The position numbers and the translations under genes were made by a program. Below the pieces are notes generated by a model. That model was not told the origin of the DNA. It was given only the letters and a program-made list of their open reading frames with translations, and ran no database searches. Below, piece by piece: positions 26,889 through 36,000 of a stretch of 64,000 nucleotides of DNA. The DNA is from Candidatus Bathyarchaeota archaeon A05DMB-2 (GTDB taxonomy: Archaea > Thermoproteota > Bathyarchaeia > Bathyarchaeales > Bathycorpusculaceae). The stretch lies in contig JAAKEZ010000012.1 in assembly GCA_018475625.1 (NCBI GenBank), forward strand, positions 1 through 64,000, given 5' to 3'. The stretch's first letter is position 1. The number at the start of each line of letters is the position of its first letter.

Positions 26889-27322
26889 CCTTCTCGTGTT
26901 TTGCTTTATGAACGTATAGTGGCGCCTCTTTAACGTGCGGTGCTGAAAAACCCGAAATATCCTTTAAATGCCTTCGGCGCAACGGTCATAATAGTTAAAG
27001 TGTGTGACCCCAACCCGACTTTTCAAACCGCTTAAGCTGTCATACAGCCACACCAAAAATGTAAAAAGACACTAATCCAGAAGGAACTGAAGCAACGCTA
27101 TTGAAACCACAAACATTAGTATCCAGAGCAGAATTAGAGAAATTGCCCGCGTTCTCAGTTATCCCCAATCTTATGCAAGCTTTTTTCACCTTTCAAACTT
27201 CGAACTGTAGGGATTGCATGCTGCAAAGATCTCACATTTTTCTACTCGGACACTGAGGAATAAACACTGCGGCGTTTCTGCGTGGTTATAGACTTATGTT
27301 CTAGCGCGAGAGTGTATTTCGT

Positions 27323-28162
27323 ATGTTTCGTGTGGAAACAATGAACTGGAAGGATTTTCATTTTGCAGTCCAACTTTCCAACACCATGAATTGGAACATG
27401 ACGGTGGATGATTTCAAGTTGGCAACAACGCTTGAGCCTGAAGGATGCTTCACCCTCCTTTATGGTTCTGAGCGGGTGGGCATAGCCACGACGGTGAGTT
27501 TTGGCAAAGTCGGCTGGTTCGGCAACCTGATTGTTAGGCCAGAATATAGGAGAAAGGGCGCTGGAAGCTTTCTGCTGAGGCATGCGCTGGACTACTTAAA
27601 GGACGCAGGTGTGGAGACAGTTGGGCTTTACGCTTACCCTCACCTGATTAAGTTCTATGAAAGTTTCGGTTTCAACGTTGACGAGGAATTTCTTGAGTTA
27701 CATTGCAAACCACTGTCCCGCATAACGCCTGAAACACCAAGGAAAATTCAAAGGCAGGATGTCGAAGCCGTAATTGATTTTGACAGCCAGTGCTTTGGAG
27801 CATGCAGAACCAAACTGTTGGAGTACCTCTTTCGGAAAAAGAAGAATTTGTGCTACTTCTCCGCTGATGATAACGGCGTCAGAGGATATATCGTGGCAAA
27901 GATTTTCGACGGAATGTCTGAGGTCGGTCCACTGGTGTGCCGCAGAAAACATGTTGATGACGCTGTGACGCTTCTAGAGACAGTCTTAAGCAAGTTGAGG
28001 GAGTTTAACGTTTTCATGTGCGTGCCGGGAAAAGAGACCTCGCTTGTCGAGTGGCTATTTAAATCAGGGTTTCGCAGTGATTTTCAGGTGACAAGAATGT
28101 TTTTAGGTCCAGCCGTTGCATCAAACTGCTTATACGTGGCGGAATCTCTGGAAAGAGGATGA
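27323..28162 (+). CDS. GNAT family N-acetyltransferase
   Basis: 279 residues. The N-terminal GNAT domain (about 1-135) has the acetyl-CoA loop in IVRPEYRRKGAGSFLLRHAL and the typical FYESFGF near its end. A second domain (about 140-275) looks like the C-terminal half found in two-domain GNATs (YitH/Acetyltransf_18 type), with DFDSQCFGACR and VGPLVCRRKHVDDA. Substrate unknown. First gene of a tight operon: the 450-aa gene follows after 6 bp. The frame overlaps a spurious antisense ORF. Confidence 0.85.
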   Translation: MFRVETMNWKDFHFAVQLSNTMNWNMTVDDFKLATTLEPEGCFTLLYGSERVGIATTVSFGKVGWFGNLIVRPEYRRKGAGSFLLRHALDYLKDAGVETVGLYAYPHLIKFYESFGFNVDEEFLELHCKPLSRITPETPRKIQRQDVEAVIDFDSQCFGACRTKLLEYLFRKKKNLCYFSADDNGVRGYIVAKIFDGMSEVGPLVCRRKHVDDAVTLLETVLSKLREFNVFMCVPGKETSLVEWLFKSGFRSDFQVTRMFLGPAVASNCLYVAESLERG

Positions 28163-28168
28163 TGCCGC

Positions 28169-29521
28169 ATGCCTGACGACCTATGCCGCAAACTATTAGA
28201 GGATTTTCTCAGAAGCTCTTGGACCTGTGTGAAGGACACTGTTGAAGCGCTCTCCGGCTTCAGCGACGTGAGAAAAGTGGTTTTTTTTCGGTTCAGGAAT
28301 GGAAGAAAGGTTGAGCAAACTTTTGAGGGAACGCATTTCTTTCTGAGGAGCTCCGTTGAGTACTCAAACCCGCAGCTGACTGTAGAGGAAGTGCAAGGCA
28401 TCATAGGTGCACGCATGATCGAAGTCTGCGGAAACCACTTTCACGCTTACGGCTTGAAAGAACCAGACAACACTGATTTTGATGAAATATGCGAGGCGCT
28501 GAAAAAACCACCTGCAGGTCTTATTGTGCCGTTTCTGCTTAACACTGACGATATAGAGCCAGACCGTTACTCTATGAACCCAATGAGAAAATCGATCGTT
28601 ACCAGCGGGCAAAGCGCTATTCCAGCCGCCTACGTGAAGCCAGAGCCATTAGCCATAGACAAGCAGTTCTTAAGCAAGTATGAAGGAAAATTGCTTTCGA
28701 AAAGCGAAGCCGAACTCATAAACACTCACCACGCAAACGCCAAAGACTCTTACTTGGACTTCGTGGACTCTGTGAAGTACGCTGAGATGGAGGAATTCTC
28801 GCGAACCTTCGGGATTGACTTGTCGCTTCCCGTATTGCGGATGCCGTTAACCACCTTGCAGGCAGAAAGCACGGATAGTTTGCTGCATCACATAATCCGC
28901 GGGGCGCACAGGGACTACGAAGCAGTTAGCCAAGCGTACTCGTGCATGGGCAGGAGCATGACGAAGAGAACAACGTTGCTGACGGTGCCGCACTCGAAGA
29001 ATGGTTACGGTTCCAAACGTGCAGCCCGAGGTAGACTCCACTTCAACGAGGCAAAACTGGAAAGCGTACACGTTAAATACGAGACCACGCCGCTTTACCC
29101 GAACTCCGTTGACCCAGACGACGTTAGCATCGCAGAGGCTGAAGACGATTTCACTGTAGCAGGCGAAAAGCTCGTTCAGTACAGCTTCAGGGAAACGCCT
29201 TCTTCCCCGCAGTTCTTCCTCTACTCTTTAGGTTCGCCTGAAAATGGCGTGGTGTGGCATGGCATAGGAGCGTACGCCGCGCCGCAGTTACTGCACAGTT
29301 ACGTTTCCGTGCACAGCGCCTGCATGAAGTGGCTAATCAAGGATTTGAAGGATATATACGGAGTGAAGACGAGTGTGCCGATGCAGTTTAACCTTGCACC
29401 AGAAGGCATGTGGGTTCATCCTGTATACCACAACATCGACGCCAGCATAGGCACCGTGGGGGACCCGTCGGAGCTGGTTCGCAGGGGCATGAAAATCGAG
29501 CACCTTTCAGCCTTCAAGTAG
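28169..29521 (+). CDS. 450-residue protein of unknown function
   Basis: Not recognised. It is soluble, with no signal or membrane segment. The N-terminal 150 residues are alpha/beta (EDFLRSSWTCVKDTVEALSGF, then VVFFRFRNGRKVEQ). The middle has many histidines (NTHHANAKDSYLDFVDS, LLHHIIRGAHRDYE), and a basic motif SKNGYGSKRAARGR follows TLLTVPHS. The C-terminal third is beta-rich with NGVVWHGIGAYAAPQ and FNLAPEGMWVHPVYHN. The histidine and acidic clusters would suit a metal site. It sits between a GNAT and an HExxH gene with gaps of 6 and 12 bp, so all three are very likely one operon. Confidence 0.7.
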   Translation: MPDDLCRKLLEDFLRSSWTCVKDTVEALSGFSDVRKVVFFRFRNGRKVEQTFEGTHFFLRSSVEYSNPQLTVEEVQGIIGARMIEVCGNHFHAYGLKEPDNTDFDEICEALKKPPAGLIVPFLLNTDDIEPDRYSMNPMRKSIVTSGQSAIPAAYVKPEPLAIDKQFLSKYEGKLLSKSEAELINTHHANAKDSYLDFVDSVKYAEMEEFSRTFGIDLSLPVLRMPLTTLQAESTDSLLHHIIRGAHRDYEAVSQAYSCMGRSMTKRTTLLTVPHSKNGYGSKRAARGRLHFNEAKLESVHVKYETTPLYPNSVDPDDVSIAEAEDDFTVAGEKLVQYSFRETPSSPQFFLYSLGSPENGVVWHGIGAYAAPQLLHSYVSVHSACMKWLIKDLKDIYGVKTSVPMQFNLAPEGMWVHPVYHNIDASIGTVGDPSELVRRGMKIEHLSAFK

Positions 29522-29533
29522 GAGGCAAGGGCG

Positions 29534-30064
29534 ATGAACTGGCTGGATTACGTAGCGTTTAGGGCATTGCGGTTGTTCAGAAGGCTGCCTTTAAATAAGA
29601 TAGTAGGACTCGGAGCTTCCACCCGCACATTCGCGGATTACTTTAAGGGCTTCGAAAAAGTGCCAGCGGTGCGCGGCATTTTCGGCGATAAAACAGAAGA
29701 AGTTCTGCGCAACCTCAAAGTGGATATCACGTGGTTCAGCGGGTACATGTTCGTCAACAACGCCAACGGGCATCTCGTCATAAGCGCGCCGTACCTGCAC
29801 GACGGCGACAAGGTGGACATTTACTTGGACCTAATCCATGAGCTATATCACGTCAAGCAGCACATGGAAGGGAAAGAACTCTTCGACAACCGCTACAATT
29901 ACGTGGATAGACCCACGGAAGTTGAAGCGTACCGTTACACCGTGCAGGAGGCTCGGCGCATCGGTCTCAGCGACGAGAGAATATGCGACTACCTCAAAAC
30001 CGAGTGGATGAGCGACCAAGACCTGAAGCGGCTTGTGAAAGCCGTCAGCGTCAAATGCTGCTAG
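29534..30064 (+). CDS. HExxH-motif putative metalloprotease
   Basis: 176 residues. HELYH at 102-106 is a zincin-type HExxH motif, in the context DLIHELYHVKQHMEGKELFD. The following PTEVEAYRYTVQEARR offers a Glu as third zinc ligand, as in gluzincin-like minimal peptidases. There is no signal peptide, so it is probably cytoplasmic. Last gene of the GNAT/unknown/HExxH operon. Its stop overlaps the convergent glycosyltransferase gene by 4 bp. Confidence 0.72.
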   Translation: MNWLDYVAFRALRLFRRLPLNKIVGLGASTRTFADYFKGFEKVPAVRGIFGDKTEEVLRNLKVDITWFSGYMFVNNANGHLVISAPYLHDGDKVDIYLDLIHELYHVKQHMEGKELFDNRYNYVDRPTEVEAYRYTVQEARRIGLSDERICDYLKTEWMSDQDLKRLVKAVSVKCC

Positions 30065-31245
30065 ACGCCAAGTGCTTCATGATAAACCTGCAACATTTTC
30101 CGCGCGCAAATGTCCCACGCAAAATTTTTCGAAACAAACTCGCGTCCCCTATGCCCCATCTGCTTTCGCAGAGAATAGCTGGACAGTAGCTTAATGAGAG
30201 CATCGGACAGTTCGCGGCTGCTGGGCTTTACAAGCAGTCCGGTCTCTCCATCTAACATTGCTTCGGGGACTCCGCCCACTTTGAAGGCTACAACGGGTTT
30301 GGCAGTTGCTTGCGCTTCCAACAAAGCTATGCCTTGGCCCTCTTGGATTGATGGGAGAGCAAAAACGTCGGCGCAGTTGTACACGGCGGGCAGCACGTTT
30401 TCTTTCACGTCTCCCAAGAACACGAAATTTCTTGACAGGCAGATTTTTTTCAAGTAAGCCTCAAGATGTCCTCTCAGAGGTCCGTTTCCAACTATTACAA
30501 AGATTACGTTAAACTCCTTGACTACGCGTTTGGCGGCTTCGACCAGATAAGGCAAACCCTTTCTTGGTATCAATCTGCCCACGAAGAGGACGCAGAGCTT
30601 GTTGTCTATTCCGATTTGATGCTTGATTTTTTCTAAGCTGCCGAACGGCTTGTATCTTTGTGGGTCCACACCGTTTGGCACCACCTTTATCTTCGTGGGA
30701 TCTACACCGTAGAACTGGCTTATCTTCTTGGATGAGTATCGGCTGACGGTTACGATTACCGTGGCATTTCGGGCTGTTTCTCCTTCGCTTCTTGCAAGTC
30801 GGTACATCATGAGGTTAGCGAGTTTATCCCTGACTGTCATGGAGCCGCTTTGGAACGACTGCGCATACTCATCCGCCAAAACGCCATGAATCGTGTGTAT
30901 GAACGGTTTCTGGACGCTGTGCTTCTTGAGAGCTTTCTGGAATCCGTAGCCGCTCACTGTGTGTGCCTCATAGATGTCTGCTTCAACGGCGTCGGCTGCT
31001 TGGGCGAGGGACCTGTTGAAAAACCAGTTGTCCGCTGGGTAAAGCGCGTCTGTGGAGAAGCAGGGAACAAGGTGCAGTTCGTTTATCGTGGTGGGCTTTT
31101 TGAAGCCTGCTTTGGTGCCGCTGTAAACCGTTATGTCAATTTCGCCACGCAATCGGTGGGCTGTTTCAACTATGCGGCGTTCTACGCCTCCGAAGTACAG
31201 GTGTGGTGGTTGCGTGTTGAAGACGGCTAGGCTTATTTTTTTCAT
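30061..31245 (-). CDS. glycosyltransferase family 4 (GT-B fold)
   Basis: 394 residues. The N-terminal Rossmann domain starts SLAVFNTQPPHLYFGGVERRI (the GG of family 4). The second domain has VLFVGRLIPRKGLPYLVEAA, IVGNGPLRGHL, and the EGQGIALLE form of the E-x7-E motif that contacts the nucleotide-sugar, then AFKVGGVPE and DGETGLLV. It is cytoplasmic and may add sugars to lipid-linked glycans or polysaccharide. It stands alone on the minus strand, with a long non-coding region upstream. Confidence 0.93.
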   Translation of the reverse strand: MKKISLAVFNTQPPHLYFGGVERRIVETAHRLRGEIDITVYSGTKAGFKKPTTINELHLVPCFSTDALYPADNWFFNRSLAQAADAVEADIYEAHTVSGYGFQKALKKHSVQKPFIHTIHGVLADEYAQSFQSGSMTVRDKLANLMMYRLARSEGETARNATVIVTVSRYSSKKISQFYGVDPTKIKVVPNGVDPQRYKPFGSLEKIKHQIGIDNKLCVLFVGRLIPRKGLPYLVEAAKRVVKEFNVIFVIVGNGPLRGHLEAYLKKICLSRNFVFLGDVKENVLPAVYNCADVFALPSIQEGQGIALLEAQATAKPVVAFKVGGVPEAMLDGETGLLVKPSSRELSDALIKLLSSYSLRKQMGHRGREFVSKNFAWDICARKMLQVYHEALGV

Positions 31246-31448
31246 TTGTTCCCCCTTTTTTCGAGGCGGCTGTGGCGGTTTGATTATCCTTTTAGCGCGT
31301 TTAGGTTATGTTAAATTTGCGCTTCGCAGCGGCTGGTGCTGACGTGTGATTTTTGTCTATACCCACCTTATTTAAAGTATAAATGGGCTGCATGTTTCCT
31401 GCGGAGCGCCGTGTGCTGTTTTTCTGCATGCTTTTGGGCTGTTTTTGC

Positions 31449-31540
31449 GCCAATAGCGACCTCTCCCCCTCGTTTTTTGCTGGAACGCTGTGCCAATAGA
31501 CCTCTCCCCTCTATAGTTTCTGCAACGAACTGCTAATAGG
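31449..31540 (+). repeat. tandem pair of about 42-bp degenerate repeat units
   Basis: Two adjacent units begin with GCCAATAG at 31449 and 31492. Each continues with ACCTCTCCCC, then TCGTTTTTTGC or TATAGTTTCTGC, then AACG. Similar units occur inside element copies A and B (8530-8560 and 17353-17384) and at 58857-58945. The approximate consensus is TAG-ACCTCTCCCCTCTA then GTTTCTGCANCGA. There is no coding potential. It may be a small RNA module or a protein-binding array. Confidence 0.4.
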
Positions 31541-31613
31541 CTCCTAATAGGCGGCAAATATGACGGGCTGCCAATGCGTCGGGCGTAAAGAATAGCCCTG
31601 AAGCGGTTCAGGC

Positions 31614-31734
31614 TGGCTCTCTGGCTTTCACCTCCCATACGAGTTTCACCGAGAAAACCGAGGCACGCGTTCCTTAAGAACCCTCACTAAATTTATTAAT
31701 TCACAAATTTGCCAATTTGCTAAGAAATTTACAG
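31614..31734. repeat. direct repeat flanking the toxin-antitoxin pair, copy 1
   Basis: Closely similar to 32436-32542. The two copies share GCTGGCTCTC, GGCTTTCA, CCCATACGAGTTTCACC, AAACCGAG, CCTTAAGAACCCTCAC and AAGAAATTTACA in the same order and orientation, with the main length difference in an AT-rich stretch. Copy 1 lies after the toxin gene and copy 2 before the antitoxin gene, so the module is bracketed. Confidence 0.75.
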
Positions 31735-31810
31735 GGCTTTTTGATGGTGCGGAGCTATCTGCAGGGAAGAATCTTTGACAAGTCGCGAATCTTGTAAGTC
31801 GGTGAGAAGT

Positions 31811-32140
31811 TCAGGTTAGGATGTATAGTTCCGCGATTTTGTGGTTTATCGCTTTTTTGGTTTTGGTGCCGACTTCGCCGATTTCTCCGACGATTAGGCT
31901 TTTTGATATGGTTGCGACCTTGTCGAGTTTTATGGCTGATGTGAGTTTAAGTCCAGTTCGTTTGAATTCTGGGTGTTTTTCGTCGATGATTATGTCTGTG
32001 GCTTTTGGTTTTTCTGTTCTGGAGGATATGAAGGCGGCTACAACGTCTTTTTCGCCTTCGTAAAGAACGAGTGCGGGTCTTAGTTTGGTTGCTGTGAGGT
32101 CTGTGAATGGAAAGGGGATGAGAACGATTTTTCCTTTCAA
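31811..32140 (-). CDS. MazF/PemK-type toxin
   Basis: 109 residues. The N-terminal GKIVLIPFPFTDLTATKLRPALVLYE is the hallmark of PemK/MazF endoribonuclease toxins (conserved Arg-Pro-Ala-Leu-Val strand), followed by AFISSRTEK and the LKLTSAIKLDKVATISKSLI block. The family cleaves mRNA. The toxin overlaps the upstream antitoxin gene by 4 bp (ATGA), the usual translationally coupled layout. Confidence 0.9.
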   Translation of the reverse strand: MKGKIVLIPFPFTDLTATKLRPALVLYEGEKDVVAAFISSRTEKPKATDIIIDEKHPEFKRTGLKLTSAIKLDKVATISKSLIVGEIGEVGTKTKKAINHKIAELYILT

Positions 32141-32340
32141 CTGAAGCTTACCTTTGTTTTAATGTCTTTAACTGTGTATATGTCTGGTTCTTTCTCGAGG
32201 AAATCCTTAAGCGACTTCTCCGCCAGAGCCATGAGTGCCAGAGTTTCTTTTTCTTCGATTAGCACGTCGATTTTCTTGTTTAATTCCGAGAGCAGATTCT
32301 TAATCTCTCTCAGGTCAACTTCAATCGTCATGTCCTTCAA
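32137..32340 (-). CDS. antitoxin partner of the MazF/PemK toxin
   Basis: 67 residues, with a heptad-rich N-terminal half (LREIKNLLSELNKKIDVLIEEKE) and an acidic C-terminal tail that would wrap the toxin (LEKEPDIYTVKDIKTK). The family is not certain, but position and overlap make the role clear. The start is TTG at 32340 or ATG at 32331; a TATA-like ATTAAATAAC about 25 bp upstream makes a nearly leaderless transcript likely. Confidence 0.75.
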   Translation of the reverse strand: MKDMTIEVDLREIKNLLSELNKKIDVLIEEKETLALMALAEKSLKDFLEKEPDIYTVKDIKTKVSFS

Positions 32341-32362
32341 ACACTATTTGGCTTCCAGTGTT
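32340..32362 (-). promoter_or_regulatory. inverted repeat between TATA box and antitoxin start (candidate operator)
   Basis: AACACT (32340-32345) and AGTGTT (32357-32362) form a perfect 6-bp palindrome with an 11-bp spacer. It lies between the TATA-like sequence at 32362-32371 and the antitoxin start codon. This is where toxin-antitoxin complexes typically autorepress their own promoter. Confidence 0.4.
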
Positions 32363-32435
32363 ATTTAATGATTGTTGCGAAAAACTAATGTAGACTGTTG
32401 TTTGGAATAGGCTACCTCCCTTAAATACCATAATA

Positions 32436-32542
32436 GCTGGCTCTCCGGCTTTCAGTTCCCATACGAGTTTCACCAAAAAAACCGAGACAAAACAGCCCCT
32501 TAAGAACCCTCACGAAATTCACCAGTTTACCAAGAAATTTAC
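32436..32542. repeat. direct repeat flanking the toxin-antitoxin pair, copy 2
   Basis: Second copy of 31614-31734, lying upstream of the antitoxin promoter. It begins AGCTGGCTCTCCGGC and ends AAGAAATTTACA. It is shorter than copy 1 by about 14 bases in the AT-rich part. Confidence 0.75.
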
Positions 32543-32566
32543 AAAATAATAGCTACTCGGAAAAGA

Positions 32567-32878
32567 CTATAGCCTCCTTATATGTAAGGTGGAGACGCCC
32601 ACTAAAATTGCTTCTTTTTCTGTCGGTCCCCCAGTATCGACACATACATATCTAGCAGCCAATGGATCAACTTCAGGCACATAATAGATTTTGGATAAAT
32701 CGGTTATTAAGCCGTTCGTCTTTTCAACCTTGTTTATGACTTCACGCTTGGTTTCATTATAAAATACTTGCGGCAAAAAGACTATGACGAGTACCATAAG
32801 CGTTTTCCGAAACCTTTTGTCGACCTCTCGCCCGAACTGAAAAAGCGGGGTCTTTTCAGGTGAGACTGACGACGCCAT
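32567..32878 (-). CDS. small hypothetical membrane protein
   Basis: 103 residues counted from the ATG at 32878, which has an AGGAG just upstream and a TATA-like TTAAATTTTT about 40 bp upstream. A short N-terminal part is followed by a hydrophobic segment TLMVLVIVFLPQVFY that may cross the membrane, then a soluble region with TDLSKIYYVPEVDP and YVCVDTGGPTEKEAILVGVSTL. Not recognised. It lies just outside the direct repeat that brackets the toxin-antitoxin pair. Confidence 0.45.
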   Translation of the reverse strand: MASSVSPEKTPLFQFGREVDKRFRKTLMVLVIVFLPQVFYNETKREVINKVEKTNGLITDLSKIYYVPEVDPLAARYVCVDTGGPTEKEAILVGVSTLHIRRL

Positions 32879-33085
32879 AACACTCCTACATCGGACAAAC
32901 GTCCGCAAACGGAAAAAATTTAATCATTCTTTGGCTGGAATGGGGCGTCATTTTGGTCTCTCTCGCTTCGGCGCGATACCTTTTTTGCGAATGCATTCTC
33001 GCGCCTGCAGAAAAAGGCTCAGGCTCGGAAGCTTAATGCTTTTATATATTATCTCCTTGTATTTGCGGGTATGCTGGGATGAAAG

Positions 33086-36000
33086 TTGACTGCTGAACTC
33101 TTCGCCGATAACAGCCAAGGTCTTGCATCAGATTATCGCCCGCTTGACTTGGAACAGGAAATCCGCGAGTTCTGGGAGAAAAACAACATCCGCGGCAAAC
33201 TGGAGCTGCTGGAAAAAGGCGCCAAGGGCGTTTTGGGCTACGTTGAGGGACCGCCCACCCTGAATGGAATCCCGCATATCGGACACGCACGTGGGCGCGT
33301 GATGAAGGACATCCGCTACCGCTGGAAAACTATGCAGGGTTACTACGTACCTTTCTGGGCGGGCTGGGACTGCCAAGGCTTGCCCGTGGAACTGGAGGTT
33401 GAGAAGCTCTTAGGCGTGAAGAACAAGCGGGAACTGCTGGAGCGCGTGGGCGAGGAACGCTTCATTGAAGAGTGCAAGAAAGTCATCATGAAGTACCACC
33501 GCGAGTGGGTGGAATCCGACAGGCGCCTAGGCATATTCATCAACCAGGATAAGGCTTACTGGACGTACCGTGACGAGTACATCGAACGCGAATGGCAGTA
33601 CCTCAAACGCGCCTGGGACCAAAACCTCCTCGAAGAAGGACACTACGTGGTGGCTTACTGCCCTGGCTGCCAAACCAGCCTGAGCAGCGCTGAAGTGGGC
33701 TACGAGGGCAGCTACAAGGAAGTGGAAGACCCTTCGCTATACTTCAAATTCAAGGTGACGGGCAGCCAGAACACGTTCTTCCTCGTCTGGACGACCATGC
33801 CCTTCACGATTATAACCGACACGATGCTGGCAGTCAAACCCGACGCCGAGTACGTTAAGGTGCGAGTCGGCGAAGAAGTCTGGATAATGGTGCGGCAGCG
33901 CGTGGAGCCAGTCATGCAGGAACTCGGCATAACCAAGTACGAAATCACCGACGCCATGCCGGGCAAAAGCCTAGAAGGCACGCGCTACGATTACCCGCTT
34001 AAAGACCTGATTCCGAAACAGGCGGAACTGGAAAAGCAGAATCCACTGGTGCACACGGTCATCGGCGAAGACTTCGTGGACGTAGACACGGCAACGGGCG
34101 TGGTTCACCTGTCACCTGGAAACGGCGAAGAGGACTTCTGGGCGGCGCAGAAGCGCAAGGTACCGGTGTTCGCGCCCTTCGACGACGAAGTCAAATTCAC
34201 CGCAGACGCAGGCGTGTTCAACGGCGTTTTCGCTAGAGACGCAGACTACCCCGTGGTAGAAGAACTGCGCAACCACAACGCCTTCGTCGAAGTCAAGAAG
34301 ACGAAGCATGAGTACCCGACCTGCTGGCGTTCACACCACAAGCTGGTGTGGCTGGCACGGAAAGAATATTTCCTCAGAACCGACAAGATAAACAGCAAAG
34401 TCCTTGAAGCCGCGGAGAAAGTCCAGTACTACTTCGCAGAGCCCAAAAATCGCTTCCTCTCATTCCTAAAAGAGGGCAAGCCGTGGTGCATTTCCCGAGA
34501 ACGCGTCTGGGGCACGCCCTTGCCCATATGGACTTGCAATGAGTGCGGCGAGAAACGACTGGTCTCCAGCAAGAAAGAGCTTGTAGAATCCGCTTTGGAG
34601 CCTGTTCCAGCCGATTTCGAGTTGCATAAACCGTGGGTGGACCGCGTCACGCTCAAGTGCCCCAAGTGCGGCGGCACCATGCGGAGGGAGGATTACGTGT
34701 TGGATACGTGGCATAACAGCGGCGCCTCGCCGTACGCGCGGTTCACGAACGCTGAATTTGACAGGTTCGTGCCCGTTGATTTCCTCACGGAAGGCATAGA
34801 CCAGACGCGGGGCTGGGCAAACTCGCTACTACTGGAATATGTCATACTCACGGGCAAGCCCGAACCGCCCTACAGAGCGTTCCTGTTCCAAGGGCTGACG
34901 CAGGACGCGAGGGGCAGGAAGATGAGCAAAAGCCTCGGCAACGTGGTGGAAACCAAAAAGCTTCTGGACAAGTACTCGGCGGACGTGTGCCGGTTCTACA
35001 TGATGCGCAAATGCGCGCCCATAGACTTCATGAACTTCGACATGCAAGAGCTTAACCGCCGTCCGTATCAGGTGTTGTCCACGCTTTATCACTTGAGCAG
35101 GTTTTTCCTTCAGAACGCCGAGTTCGACAAGTTCAACCCAGCAAAGTTCAGTTTAGACTGGGCTTTCACCGCAGGCCAGCTTAAGGACGCGGACAGGTGG
35201 CTGTTGTCGAAGCTGCAGGCGATAATAGAGGAGCACACGCTTAGGCTGGAGAGGTGCGAGTTTAACGCTGCCGTGGCGGTCTTGGAGGGCTTCGTTATCG
35301 AAACGTTGAGCAGACTCTACGTGCCTATGATAAGGAAAGAACTTTGGACGGACGACCCAGAAACTCTTGAGAGACGACAGACCATCTACGCCGTGCTTCA
35401 TCACACGCTACGGACGATTACGCTGCTGTTCAATCCAGTCACGCCCTACCTCAGCGAGGCGCTTCACCAGAAAATCTACAGGCGACTCAACCCGAAACTG
35501 GCTGAGTCCATAAACCTCGAAGGCTGGCCCGTTCCAGACGAGAAAATGCGCGACAAAGCCCTCGAAGAACGGTTCGAAACCTTGTTCAAGTGCATATCTC
35601 TGGTTTACGCGGCTAGGCAGCAGGCTAAACTGAAGCGGAGATGGCCACTGTCGAAGATTGTTGTGGTTGCACCGCAGAAAACGACTGAAGCCCTGAAAAA
35701 CGCCGAGGAACTTTTCTTAGAGCTGACCAACGTTAAAGCGGCGGAGTACGCGGAGCAGGTGCCCGAGTACGTCGGAGGCGAGAACTGGGTTTCCGCCACC
35801 GAAGGCGACGCACTCGTGTTCGTGAACGGGCAACGCGACGAAACCCTGCTCGGCGAAGGACTCATGCGCGATTTGGCGCGTCGTGTTCAAGCTCTGCGGA
35901 AGGAAATGGGTTTCGTGCCAACGGATGTTCTGGACGCAGCGCACATCGCCGAACTTGACAAGGAGAGCAGGGACCTTTTGGAATCGTACTTGGAGGAGAT

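Larger units (their letters stand above)
31246..31810. other. non-coding accessory region
   Basis: No protein gene is supported between the glycosyltransferase and the toxin gene. It holds a strong TATA-like ATTTAAAGTATAAAT at about 31369-31384 (plus strand), repeat units at about 31449-31540 and the first copy of a direct repeat at 31614-31734. The ORF frames that cross it are broken or overlap these repeats and are not credible. Confidence 0.5.

Noticed and set aside
31449-31540. Repeat units considered as a CRISPR array
   Set aside because: There are only two adjacent degenerate units, with no identical repeats, no constant-length unique spacers and no cas genes.
31360-31640. Minus-strand ORF with GGESQRAS near the direct repeat
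   Set aside because: The frame crosses the repeat units and is not kept in the second repeat copy; it looks like chance translation of repeats.
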